From NCBI GenBank assembly GCA_050288425.1, contig JBNKDU010000035.1:1-64000 (forward strand): DNA of 64,000 bases, read 5' to 3'. The DNA comes from JARRKU01 sp050288425. Its GTDB lineage: Bacteria > Desulfobacterota > Desulfobacteria > Desulfobacterales > Desulfosarcinaceae. Below, piece after piece: positions 16,419-24,905 of the stretch. Numbering within the stretch: the stretch's first letter is position 1; each line of letters starts with the position of its first letter. The position numbers and the translations under genes were made by a program. Under the pieces are notes generated by a model. The model did no database searches. It saw only the letters and a list, made by a program, of their open reading frames with translations, and was not told the DNA's origin.

Positions 16419-17122
16419 GAAAATCGTCTGCCTGGAACTGGGCGGCCATCGGCAAGCATCCGGTGGCCAAGGACTATATCCGTATCGGAACCCCGTCGCC
16501 GCTGATCGAGGCCCTGGGGGAGTGGGTTGCCAATGGTTACCGGCAGTTGAATCCCGCCAAGGAGCCTCCCCGGTCGTTTTACTCCTGGCGTTTCTGGCTG
16601 CGGGGAATTAAGAAAGGGGAGATCATCTGCGGATTGGGGCGTGACAGCAGTGACCGCATCGGCCGGCCCTATCCCCTGCTGATCGCGGGACAAGGCCTCC
16701 TCAAGGGCTGGGAGAAAAAATGGATCGAACTTCCCCGGATGCTGGGAAGGTCGTGGCAATCCATGGAGTATATCGCCGCCAGGCGTTTTGACGAACTCGA
16801 TGCCCTGGAGTCGGCCCTGGCCGGGCTGGAGGCACCGGAGAAGCAGATACCGGCCGCAGCGGAGACGGAGATGAAGATGCCGGCGGGGATGGCCGCCTTC
16901 CACCAGGAGTTGGATCGGGAAGGAATTGCCATGGTTCGGCTGAACCATGAAATGCAGGACGACTCCGAGGCCGCGGTACGCCAATATCACCTTCAGCTCG
17001 AGGGGTGCTGCAGGCAAATCCCCCGGGGGGTATTCGTCGGCGGCACGCCGCAGCAGACCGGCCTGGTGGCCGTCCAACATCCATTGGGCAAGGCCGATTT
17101 TCTAAAGTTGTGGTCCTGGTGA
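16403..17122 (+). CDS. tagF: T6SS-associated protein TagF (ImpM, DUF2094)
   Basis: This 239-residue cytoplasmic protein has the TagF opening GKHPVAKDYIR, then FYSWRFWLRG and DSSDRIGRPYPLL. In Pseudomonas and Agrobacterium, TagF represses T6SS assembly post-translationally and is relieved by the PpkA kinase/Fha pathway. Its presence fits with the Ser/Thr kinase and FHA protein of this window. The start overlaps the tssM end. Its stop codon begins the repeated element that follows. Some TagF proteins are fused to PppA phosphatase; this one is not. Confidence 0.88.
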   Translation: MLAALRKSSAWNWAAIGKHPVAKDYIRIGTPSPLIEALGEWVANGYRQLNPAKEPPRSFYSWRFWLRGIKKGEIICGLGRDSSDRIGRPYPLLIAGQGLLKGWEKKWIELPRMLGRSWQSMEYIAARRFDELDALESALAGLEAPEKQIPAAAETEMKMPAGMAAFHQELDREGIAMVRLNHEMQDDSEAAVRQYHLQLEGCCRQIPRGVFVGGTPQQTGLVAVQHPLGKADFLKLWSW

Positions 17123-17382
17123 ACCCTAACGCTGCATAAATAAAGATGGCAAAAGGGTAATGAACCGTTATGAACTTTGAACCGAAGCCAAATCCGCTGC
17201 CGAAGCAAGCATTCAACCTCAGGTCCACTGTAGGATCGGGTCGATTGTATGCCATCTTTTTTACCCTCCGGGAAAGCCGGAGGGCTCCAGATCCGGCGTT
17301 GCCGGGGGTTTGCAGTAGATAGACTACGGCGGCACCCCCGGCGCCTTGGCTCTGAAGCCCTCCGACTTTTGCAACGTTAGGG
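17120..17382. repeat. Palindromic, MITE-like element inside the T6SS operon
   Basis: This gap of about 300 bases between tagF and tssA holds no gene but is highly structured. CCCTAACGCTGCA at 17124-17136 is repeated inverted, with one mismatch, at 17370-17382. An inner pair (TAAATAAAGATGGCA at 17137-17151, TGCCATCTTTTTTA at 17250-17263) follows. A hairpin CCCTCCGG-GAAAG-CCGGAGGG lies at 17264-17284. A larger stem pairs 17278-17286 with 17356-17364 and 17302-17309 with 17334-17341. It looks like a non-autonomous mobile or REP-type element, or a structured RNA. The left 37 bases recur at 37647-37682. No direct-repeat target duplication is obvious. Confidence 0.7.
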
Positions 17383-17420
17383 CAAATAGCCATGGCAATG
17401 TTTGAGGAGTGCGGAGAGGA

Positions 17421-19019
17421 ATGAGCGGGAATAATATGGAATATGCAGGCCTGGGAAGATCATCCATCAGCGAAGAGACGCCGGCCGGCAGGGACTGCCG
17501 GTATGAAGCGACTTTCGAAGATCTGCAGACGGAAATCGACAAGCTCTCTTCTCCCACGGCATCGGGCAAGGTGGACTGGTCCAGAATCGTCGAGACCGCG
17601 GCCGGGATATTGCAGAATCAATCCAAGGATCTGACCGTGGCTTCCTACCTGGCGGTGGGGTTGTTGCAGCAGCGTCAAATCGACGGTCTCGACCAGGGCC
17701 TTCAGATCCTCCGGGATCTGGTGACCACCCACTGGGATCATCTCTATCCGCCGAAAAAACGGATGCGCGGCAGGGCAGGAGCGTTTACCTGGTGGTTGGA
17801 GAAGAGCGAAACCATCCTGGAACAGATCAAGCCGGACCCCATCGCGGCGGAGGTGGCGGCGAGACTCCAGGACAACCTGACGCAGCTGGATGCCCAATTG
17901 GCCGAAAAAATGCCGGATCCGCCGTTGTTGCGGCCCATCCAGCGGAAGGTGGAGGCCCTGCCCGTCCAGGAATCCGCCAAAACCGAAGAAGCGGCGGCCA
18001 GGCCTGAATTTGCAACGCCTGCACCAAAACGGCCGGAGGCCGCTGCAGCGCCGCCGCCCGCGGCGAAGTCCCCGGCCGCATCCCCGGCGCCCGCGGCCGT
18101 TCAAAAGATCGAAAGCGATCAGGAGGCCAAGAAGGCCATGGACCAGGCGCTGCAGCAATTGCGCCGATCGAGTCTGTTCCTGCTGCAGCAGAATCTTGCC
18201 GATCCGCTGGCCTACCGGTTGCGCCGCATGGCCAGTTGGGTCGCCATTCAGGCCCTGCCGCCCAATGCCGACGGGGTCACCCGGATTCCGGTGCCGCCGC
18301 CCCAATTGACCGATGAACTGGCCGGTCTCCGGGACGAGGGCAACTGGCCCGGATTGATTCAGAATTGCGAACAGAAGATGTCCCAGTTTATCTTCTGGTT
18401 CGATCTGCAGCGAATGGTGTTCGAGGGGCTGCAAAACCTGGGCGGCGATCACCGGGAGGCGCAGAAAGAGGTTTGCCGCCAGACGGCTGCCATCGTCGAC
18501 CGCCTGCCCGGATTGGAGCGGCTGGCCTTCGATGAGGGAACCCCCTTCGCCGACGCGCAGACCCGCGAGTGGCTGGGCAGCCTTGGTACCGGAGGTGGGA
18601 GCGGTGCTCCGGCAGCCGAAAGGGTCGCGGCCTCCGACGGTCTGAAGGAGAAGATCCAGACGGCCCTCGGCCTGGCCCGCAAGAAGCGGCTGGTCGATGC
18701 AATGGACCTGTTGCAGGCGGAAATGCAGCGATCCGCGGCCCATCGCGAGCGGATGCGCTGTCGCCTGGGCATCATCCAGGTGTTGCTGGCCGTCAAGAAG
18801 TCTTCATCGGCCCTGCCGCATATCGAAAAGGTGCTGGCCGATATCGGGACCTTCCAACTGGAAGTCTGGGATCCCTCCCTGGCCCTGGAAGGATTGACGG
18901 CGGCATGGAAGGGATACCATGCCCAGACCGCTGGCGAATATCAGGCCCGCGGTATCGAAATTCTCAATCGTATCGCCGTGCTGCACCCCACGGCGGCCCT
19001 GCAATTGAGCAAACCCTGA
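17421..19019 (+). CDS. tssA: T6SS protein TssA (ImpA_N plus VasJ-type C-terminus)
   Basis: This 532-residue protein has an N-terminal ImpA_N domain (about residues 20-130, including DLVTTHWDHLYPP and KRMRGRAGAFTWW). A Pro/Ala-rich linker (about 175-235) and a helical C-terminal domain of the VasJ type follow. TssA proteins cap or prime the growing sheath and tube. ATG 17421 follows GAGGAG at a workable distance; ATG 17436 is an alternative. It is the first gene after the palindromic element and may depend on readthrough or an internal promoter. Confidence 0.88.
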   Translation: MSGNNMEYAGLGRSSISEETPAGRDCRYEATFEDLQTEIDKLSSPTASGKVDWSRIVETAAGILQNQSKDLTVASYLAVGLLQQRQIDGLDQGLQILRDLVTTHWDHLYPPKKRMRGRAGAFTWWLEKSETILEQIKPDPIAAEVAARLQDNLTQLDAQLAEKMPDPPLLRPIQRKVEALPVQESAKTEEAAARPEFATPAPKRPEAAAAPPPAAKSPAASPAPAAVQKIESDQEAKKAMDQALQQLRRSSLFLLQQNLADPLAYRLRRMASWVAIQALPPNADGVTRIPVPPPQLTDELAGLRDEGNWPGLIQNCEQKMSQFIFWFDLQRMVFEGLQNLGGDHREAQKEVCRQTAAIVDRLPGLERLAFDEGTPFADAQTREWLGSLGTGGGSGAPAAERVAASDGLKEKIQTALGLARKKRLVDAMDLLQAEMQRSAAHRERMRCRLGIIQVLLAVKKSSSALPHIEKVLADIGTFQLEVWDPSLALEGLTAAWKGYHAQTAGEYQARGIEILNRIAVLHPTAALQLSKP

Positions 19020-19104
19020 CATTGCATAAAGAACTGGCGATCGTACCCGACAGCCGGAGATAAGAACAAGGACAGAAATATAATCAAACAAAGGGAGAGT
19101 AGCC

Positions 19105-19596
19105 ATGGCCAAAGAAGGAACCGTCGCCCCCAAAGAGAGAGTCAACATCGTATATCGACCGGCCACCGGGGATGCCAAGGAAGAGGTGGAACTGCCCCTG
19201 AAACTGCTGGTGATCGGCGATTTTACTTCCCAGGAAGATGATCGCATGATCGAAGATCGCGAACCGATCAATATCGACAAAGACAACTTCAACGAGGTGA
19301 TGAAAGGTCAAAACCTGAAACTCGACCTCACGGTTGCCGACAAGCTGTCCGACGATCCCGACAGCGAGATGAGCGTTTCGCTTCAGTTCGACTCCATCAA
19401 GGATTTCGAACCGGAGGCCATCGCCCGCAACACACCCGAGCTCAATAAGCTGTTGGAACTGCGGGAAGCCTTGCAGGCGTTGAAAGGTCCCATGAGCAAC
19501 CGGCCGGAGTTCCGGAAGAAGATCCAGGAGATCGTCAAGGACGAATCCGCCAAGGAAAAACTGCTCAAAGAGCTCAACCTCGATAAAGAAGAGTAG
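19105..19596 (+). CDS. tssB: T6SS sheath small subunit TssB (VipA)
   Basis: This 163-residue protein has the TssB signatures RVNIVYRPATGDA and KLLVIGDFT, then REPINIDKDNFNEVM. A helical C-terminus ends in Lys/Glu-rich sequence. TssB pairs with TssC to build the contractile sheath around the Hcp tube. The gene follows AAAGGGAGAG at proper spacing and is directly upstream of tssC. It is a useful reference for the N-terminal half of the fusion protein at 56640-58211. Confidence 0.95.
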   Translation: MAKEGTVAPKERVNIVYRPATGDAKEEVELPLKLLVIGDFTSQEDDRMIEDREPINIDKDNFNEVMKGQNLKLDLTVADKLSDDPDSEMSVSLQFDSIKDFEPEAIARNTPELNKLLELREALQALKGPMSNRPEFRKKIQEIVKDESAKEKLLKELNLDKEE

Positions 19597-19610
19597 AAGG
19601 GGGGATGACC

Positions 19611-21101
19611 ATGGCTGAAGAACAACAAGATACACAGGCATCTGCCGCGGAGACCGAGACCGCCGAGGAAGGGTCGTTGCTGGACGCCATCGTGACCGCC
19701 ACCAAACTCAAACCGGCGGACGAAGGCTATGATATCGCCAAAAAGGGCGTGGAAGCGCTCTTGAGCCAGTTGATCGAACCCGGTCGCAAAGTGGACAAGG
19801 TGTCCAACGCCGTCATCGACGAGTTCATCGCCGGCATCGACAAGAAGCTCAGCGCGCAGCTGGACGCCATCCTGCACAATCCGGAGATGCAGAAACTGGA
19901 ATCCGCCTGGCGGTCGCTGAAATACCTCGTGGACCGGACCGATTTCCGCGAGAATATCAAGATCGAAATTCTCAACGTCACCAAGGACGAACTCCTGGAG
20001 GATTTCGAGGATTCGCCGGAAATCCCCAAATCCGGTCTCTACAAGACGGTCTATACGGCGGAATACGGCCAGTTCGGCGGCCAGCCCTACGGCAACATCG
20101 TGGCCAATTACGATTTCGGCCCGGGCCCCCAGGATATCAAATTGCTGCAATATGTGGCGGCGGTGTCGGCCATGTCCCACGCCCCGTTCATTGCCGCGGC
20201 CGGTCCCAAGTTCTTCGGCGTGGACAGTTTTCAGGAACTGCCCAATCTCAAGGATCTGCGCAGCATCTTCGAGGGCCCGCAATACGTCAAATGGCAGTCC
20301 TTCCGGGAATCCGAGGACGCCCGCTATGTCGCTTTGACCACGCCGCGCTTCCTGTTGCGATTGCCCTACGGCGAGGAGACCCAGCCGGTGAAGGCCTTCA
20401 ATTACGAGGAGAACGTCTCCGATTCCCATGATCGTTATTTGTGGGGCAATACGGCCTTCGCCTTTGCCTCCCGTCTCACCGACAGTTTCGCCAAGTACCG
20501 TTGGTGCTCCAATATCATCGGTCCCATGGGCGGCGGCACGGTGGAAGATCTTCCCCTGCACCAGTTCGAATCCATGGGGGCCATTCAGACCAAGATCCCC
20601 ACGGAAGTATTGATTTCCGAGCGACGCGAATTCGAACTGGCCGAAGAGGGCTTCATGGCCCTGACCATGCGCAAGGGAAGCGACAACGCCTGTTTCTTCT
20701 CCGCCAATTCCACCCAAAAGGCCAAGTTCTTCGGAAACAGCCCGGAGGGCAAAGACGCCGAGCTCAATTACAAACTGGGAACCCAGCTTCCGTACATGTT
20801 CGTGGCCAATCGGCTGGCCCACTATTTAAAGGTGATCCAGCGCGAAAACATCGGCAGTTGGAAGGAGCGGTCCGATCTGGAACGGGAACTCAACACATGG
20901 ATCAAGCAATACGTGGCCGATCAGGACAACCCGCCGGCATCGGTCCGCAGCCGCCGGCCGTTGCGTCAGGCGCAGATCAACGTGGAAAGCGTGGAGGGTG
21001 AACCCGGCTGGTACCGGGTCGGAATGAAGGTACGCCCCCATTTCAAATACATGGGCGCCTTTTTTACCCTGTCACTGGTAGGAAAACTGGACAAAGAATA
21101 A
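19611..21101 (+). CDS. tssC: T6SS sheath large subunit TssC (VipB)
   Basis: This 496-residue protein has the TssC hallmarks LHNPEMQKLESAWRSLKYLV, RFLLRLPYG and the C-terminal sheath domain ending in VGMKVRPHFKYMGAFFTLSL. TssC forms the sheath with TssB and is recycled by ClpV. ATG 19611 is preferred because the GAAGGGGGG site lies too close to the alternative ATG at 19605. The gene is intact and of normal length, so the sheath does not depend on the TssBC fusion elsewhere in the window. Confidence 0.96.
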   Translation: MAEEQQDTQASAAETETAEEGSLLDAIVTATKLKPADEGYDIAKKGVEALLSQLIEPGRKVDKVSNAVIDEFIAGIDKKLSAQLDAILHNPEMQKLESAWRSLKYLVDRTDFRENIKIEILNVTKDELLEDFEDSPEIPKSGLYKTVYTAEYGQFGGQPYGNIVANYDFGPGPQDIKLLQYVAAVSAMSHAPFIAAAGPKFFGVDSFQELPNLKDLRSIFEGPQYVKWQSFRESEDARYVALTTPRFLLRLPYGEETQPVKAFNYEENVSDSHDRYLWGNTAFAFASRLTDSFAKYRWCSNIIGPMGGGTVEDLPLHQFESMGAIQTKIPTEVLISERREFELAEEGFMALTMRKGSDNACFFSANSTQKAKFFGNSPEGKDAELNYKLGTQLPYMFVANRLAHYLKVIQRENIGSWKERSDLERELNTWIKQYVADQDNPPASVRSRRPLRQAQINVESVEGEPGWYRVGMKVRPHFKYMGAFFTLSLVGKLDKE

Positions 21102-21137
21102 CATTCATCAACCTATTTATTCAAAGGAGGCAACCCA

Positions 21138-21653
21138 ATGCCAACACCTGCTTATCTCGAGATCGAGGGGGAAACCCAAGGGGCCATCACCGAAGGCGCA
21201 TTCACCGCCGACAGCGTCGGCAACGTCTATCAGGAAGGCCATGAAAACGAGGTCCTGGTGCAGGCCATGTCGCACGAATGTTCGGTGCCCACCGATTCGC
21301 AAAGCGGTCAACCCACCGGCCAGCGGGTCCATCATCCGTTGACCATCACCAAGGTCTTCGACAAGAGTTCGCCCATGCTCTACGTGGCCCTTTCCACCGG
21401 CGAGAAGCTGACCAAGTGTGTGCTCAAGTGGTATCGCACCAGCACCGCCGGCGTCCAGGAACACTACTTCACCACCGCGCTGGAAGACGCCATCATCACC
21501 AAGATCAGGGCATACATGCCCAATTGCCAGGACCCGACCCAGTCATCCTTCACCCATCTGGAAGATGTTTCGTTCTCGTATCGCAAGATCATTTGGACCC
21601 ATGAGGTGGCCGGCACCTCGGGTGAAGATGATTGGCGGACGCCGGTAAGCTGA
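21138..21653 (+). CDS. hcp: T6SS tube protein Hcp (TssD)
   Basis: This 171-residue Hcp has the YLEIEGETQGAI opening, the HHPLTITKVFDKSSP motif and the FSYRKIIWTHE tail. It stacks as hexameric rings to form the inner tube, and small effectors may ride in its lumen. A perfect AAAGGAGG site precedes it, stronger than its neighbours', which fits high demand for this subunit. No effector extension is present. Confidence 0.95.
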   Translation: MPTPAYLEIEGETQGAITEGAFTADSVGNVYQEGHENEVLVQAMSHECSVPTDSQSGQPTGQRVHHPLTITKVFDKSSPMLYVALSTGEKLTKCVLKWYRTSTAGVQEHYFTTALEDAIITKIRAYMPNCQDPTQSSFTHLEDVSFSYRKIIWTHEVAGTSGEDDWRTPVS

Positions 21654-21714
21654 TTCATTTCGATGCCGCCCGCGGGCATGAACCGCCTGAAGCGGCACGG
21701 CAGGGGAATCAGGC

Positions 21715-22128
21715 ATGCGCGAACATCGCCTTCTCGATCGCATACGGCTGGTGGACAAGAATCCGAACCGGCGGGTGACCCAGGACCCCAAGCAGATGAT
21801 CCATTCGGTCCAGGACCACCTCCAGCGCATTCTCAACACCCGGCAGGGCAGCACGCCCATTGCCGAGGAGTTCGGCGTGCCTGATTTCACCAATTTCATG
21901 AGTGCCTTTCCAGACTCCAAACGGAGCATCGAACGCTCGCTTCGGCAGACGATTCAGAAATTCGAACCACGGCTGCGGGGAGTCCGGGTGGGTTTCCATC
22001 CACAGGAAGACGATCCCATGACCATTACCTTCGAGATTACCGCCCAGTTGGTGCTCGAGAACCACAAGGAAGCGGTCCATTTCGAAAGCCAGGTGGATTC
22101 CGGAGGACATATCAAGGTCAAGGGGTAG
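21715..22128 (+). CDS. tssE: T6SS baseplate protein TssE (gp25-like)
   Basis: This 137-residue protein resembles the phage T4 gp25 family. Its conserved core contains HLQRILNTRQGSTPI, FGVPDFTNF and IEQ-type helices, followed by beta strands ending VHFESQVDSGG. TssE sits in the baseplate wedge and starts sheath polymerisation. It follows hcp with a 61-base gap and an AGGGGAA ribosome site. The length is normal. Confidence 0.93.
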   Translation: MREHRLLDRIRLVDKNPNRRVTQDPKQMIHSVQDHLQRILNTRQGSTPIAEEFGVPDFTNFMSAFPDSKRSIERSLRQTIQKFEPRLRGVRVGFHPQEDDPMTITFEITAQLVLENHKEAVHFESQVDSGGHIKVKG

Positions 22129-22164
22129 TGGAAAAAACCGCATAAACCATAGATCGAATTCGCA

Positions 22165-23898
22165 ATGTTCAACCGCTACTTCCAGCAGGAACTGAACCAG
22201 CTCAAGGATCTGGGCGCCGAGTTCGCCAGGATGCATCCGGCGGTGGCCCCCATGCTCAGCGGCCTTTCCACCGATCCGGACGTGGAAAGGCTGCTGGAGG
22301 GCGTGGCCTTTCTGACCGGACTGATGCGTCAGAAACTGGACGATGATTTTCCCGAAATCATCCATGAGCTGTTTCAGTTGATCTGGCCGCACTACCTGCG
22401 CCCGCTGGCCTCGACCGCCATCGTGGCCTTCACGCCCAAGACCAGTCTCAAGCGGACCGTGCGGGTGCCCAAAGGGGTCCAACTGGCTTCGGAACCCGTG
22501 GACGGCACCACCTGTCTGTTCCGGACCAGCTACGACGTGGACGTCCACCCGCTGGTGCTTCTCGAGGCGGAACTGGTGGAGGAAGCCGGCCGCGCCCCCG
22601 CCATCCGCCTGATCCTCGAGCTTCAGGACATGAACCTGGAAGAGTGGCAACCCGAATACCTGCGCATCCATCTTGCCGGGGCCCCCACCCAGGCCGCGGA
22701 TATCTATCTGCTGCTGCGACATTGCCTCAACCGCATCGTGCTACGTCCTCTGGACAAGGGCACGGAATGCATCCTGTCCGCGGACCAGTTGGCCCCTGTG
22801 GGATTCGGCTCCCGGGAAGACCTGATTCCATACCCTTCCCAATCTCTTCCGGGATACCGCATCCTCCAGGAGTATTTCATTCTCCCGGAGAAATTTCTCT
22901 TCCTGGATCTGAAAGGCTGGTCGCGTTGGATCGACCGGGGCGCCGGCAATCGGTTCGAGATCCGCTTCGAGTTGACGAAACTGCCGTTCACCCCTCCGCG
23001 GGTGCGCCGGGACAGGTTCGAATTGTGCGCCACGCCGGTAATCAATCTGTTTTCCCACGATGCAGATCCCATCCGTCTCGATCATCGCCAAAGCGAGTAC
23101 CTCGTGCGGCCGGCGGGCAGCGACGGCGAGAACTTTCAAGTCTATAACGTCGACAAAGTCACCGGTTTCGTTCAGGGTACGGCCCGGGAAAGAACCTACA
23201 TCCCCTTCGAGATGTTTGCGCCCAACCCCGACGCCGCGCCCGTCTATCATGTCAAGATCCGGCGTTCACCGGTGCATCACCGGTTCGATTTCTATCTCTC
23301 GGTGGCCTATCGTTCCGGCGCGGGCACCCCTCCGCCGGAGACACTGTCGATGCAATTGCAGTGTACCAACGGCCTGTTGCCCGAGGGATTGCAGGTGGGC
23401 GACATCCGCCATCCCACCAGCAGCACGCCGGAGTTCGTGGATTTCAAGAATATCCGTCCGCCCACATCCACTATCCTGCCGCCCCTGGGTCGCAACCTGC
23501 TCTGGCGGTTGGTTTCCCACTTGAACCTGAACTTTCAGTCCCTGGCGAAAGATACCAATCTCAAGTCGTTGCTGGAGCTGTACAATTTCGAAGAAAACCG
23601 GGATCGGCCGACTTTCCTGGCCAATCAGAAACGCATTGCCGGAATCGTGTCGGTCCAGTCCCGACCGGCCAACCGCCTGATGGATCGATTGATCATGCGG
23701 GGCCGGGAAATCCGCATCGAAGCCCGGCAGGATCATTTTGCCGGAGAGGGCGACCTGTACCTGTTCGGGACGGTTCTCGACCATTTCCTGGGTGCCTGGG
23801 CGTCGATGAACACGTTCACCCAGTTGTTTGTCAAAGAAATGCTGAAGGGCGAGGTATACCAATGGCCGGCACGAATCGGGGATCACACGCTGATCTGA
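22165..23898 (+). CDS. tssF: T6SS baseplate protein TssF
   Basis: This 577-residue protein starts FNRYFQQELNQLKDLGAEFA, the typical TssF opening, followed by HPAVAPMLSG and the DPDVERLLEGVAFL helix. With TssG and TssE it forms the baseplate wedge, binding VgrG and TssK. The 3' end overlaps tssG by 37 bases, so the two are translated together. It has the usual family length of about 580-620. Confidence 0.95.
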   Translation: MFNRYFQQELNQLKDLGAEFARMHPAVAPMLSGLSTDPDVERLLEGVAFLTGLMRQKLDDDFPEIIHELFQLIWPHYLRPLASTAIVAFTPKTSLKRTVRVPKGVQLASEPVDGTTCLFRTSYDVDVHPLVLLEAELVEEAGRAPAIRLILELQDMNLEEWQPEYLRIHLAGAPTQAADIYLLLRHCLNRIVLRPLDKGTECILSADQLAPVGFGSREDLIPYPSQSLPGYRILQEYFILPEKFLFLDLKGWSRWIDRGAGNRFEIRFELTKLPFTPPRVRRDRFELCATPVINLFSHDADPIRLDHRQSEYLVRPAGSDGENFQVYNVDKVTGFVQGTARERTYIPFEMFAPNPDAAPVYHVKIRRSPVHHRFDFYLSVAYRSGAGTPPPETLSMQLQCTNGLLPEGLQVGDIRHPTSSTPEFVDFKNIRPPTSTILPPLGRNLLWRLVSHLNLNFQSLAKDTNLKSLLELYNFEENRDRPTFLANQKRIAGIVSVQSRPANRLMDRLIMRGREIRIEARQDHFAGEGDLYLFGTVLDHFLGAWASMNTFTQLFVKEMLKGEVYQWPARIGDHTLI

Positions 23899-24896
23899 CC
23901 GCCACCGGCCCGGACCCCGCCCGGGACGATCTGGTGACGACAGGCAGTGCCTTCAACTTTTTTCAGGCGATCCGTCTGCTGCGACGGACGGCGGCGGAGA
24001 CGACGAATCCAAAGACCCTGCAGGATGACCATATTCGCGTTCGTCCGGCGCTGAACCTGGCATTCCCGGCGGCCGATATCGAATCCATCCAATTGCAATC
24101 CAGCCAGGACCGTCCCCGCTATCTTGTCACGGCCAACTTCCTCGGGCTCTACGGCACCTCCTCGCCGCTGCCCACCTTTTATACCGAGGATTTGATCGAC
24201 GAGGCGGGCCAGGACGAAAGCGTCTCCCGGGATTTTCTCGATGTCATTCACCATCGGTTGTATCATCTTCTCTTCCAGGGATGGCTGAAATACCGCCTCT
24301 TCTTCCAGGTGGCCGAGGAGCGCAACGAAGATTATCTCGAACGCCTCTTCTGCCTGATGGGACTGGGGACGCCGGCCCTGCGGGAAAGTATCCCCGATGC
24401 CCGCGGGTTGCTGCGCTATATCGGCTTGTTCACCCAATTTCCGCGATCGGGCCAGGGACTTTGCACCTTGTTGCGGGATGCCCTTGGAGAGGTCCCCATC
24501 GACCTGACGCCCTGCATCCGGCGAATGGCCAAGATTCCCCATTCCCAGCGCCTGCGGATGGGGTTCACCGGGAATCGGCTGGGGCTGGACACCTTCGTCG
24601 GCGAAGAAATCGCGGACCGCATGGGCAGGTTCCGGGTTGAGATCGGTCCTCTGACCCAGGCCGAATTTTTGCGCTTCACCCCGGGAAATTCCGGTTATGC
24701 CACGCTGACCACGCTGACCGAACTCTACATCGTCGAGCCCCTCGAATTCGAGGTGGAACTCATCCTGGCCCACGGGCAGGCGCAGACGGTCTGCCTGGGA
24801 GACAGGTTCCGGTCGGTGCTGGGCGTGACCACCTGGGTCTTCTCGGAACCAACCCTGGGCGAAGTACGCACCCGGTTTTCCGTAAATCGTTCATAG
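23862..24896 (+). CDS. tssG: T6SS baseplate protein TssG
   Basis: This 344-residue protein has the TssG motif FNFFQAIRLLRR near its start, NFLGLYGTSSPLPTFYTEDL in the core and TRFSVNRS at the end. TssG bridges two TssF copies in each wedge and contacts TssK. The reading frame is open far upstream, but the family start and the overlap with tssF point to ATG 23862. The gene runs directly into clpV with a 9-base gap. Confidence 0.93.
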   Translation: MAGTNRGSHADLTATGPDPARDDLVTTGSAFNFFQAIRLLRRTAAETTNPKTLQDDHIRVRPALNLAFPAADIESIQLQSSQDRPRYLVTANFLGLYGTSSPLPTFYTEDLIDEAGQDESVSRDFLDVIHHRLYHLLFQGWLKYRLFFQVAEERNEDYLERLFCLMGLGTPALRESIPDARGLLRYIGLFTQFPRSGQGLCTLLRDALGEVPIDLTPCIRRMAKIPHSQRLRMGFTGNRLGLDTFVGEEIADRMGRFRVEIGPLTQAEFLRFTPGNSGYATLTTLTELYIVEPLEFEVELILAHGQAQTVCLGDRFRSVLGVTTWVFSEPTLGEVRTRFSVNRS

Positions 24897-24905
24897 GAGG
24901 ACGCC

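Noticed and set aside
17124..17382. Integron attC site
   Set aside because: The ends CCCTAAC...GTTAGGG resemble attC boxes, but the R-box bases do not fit the consensus at one position, the span is too long, and no integrase or cassette array is visible.
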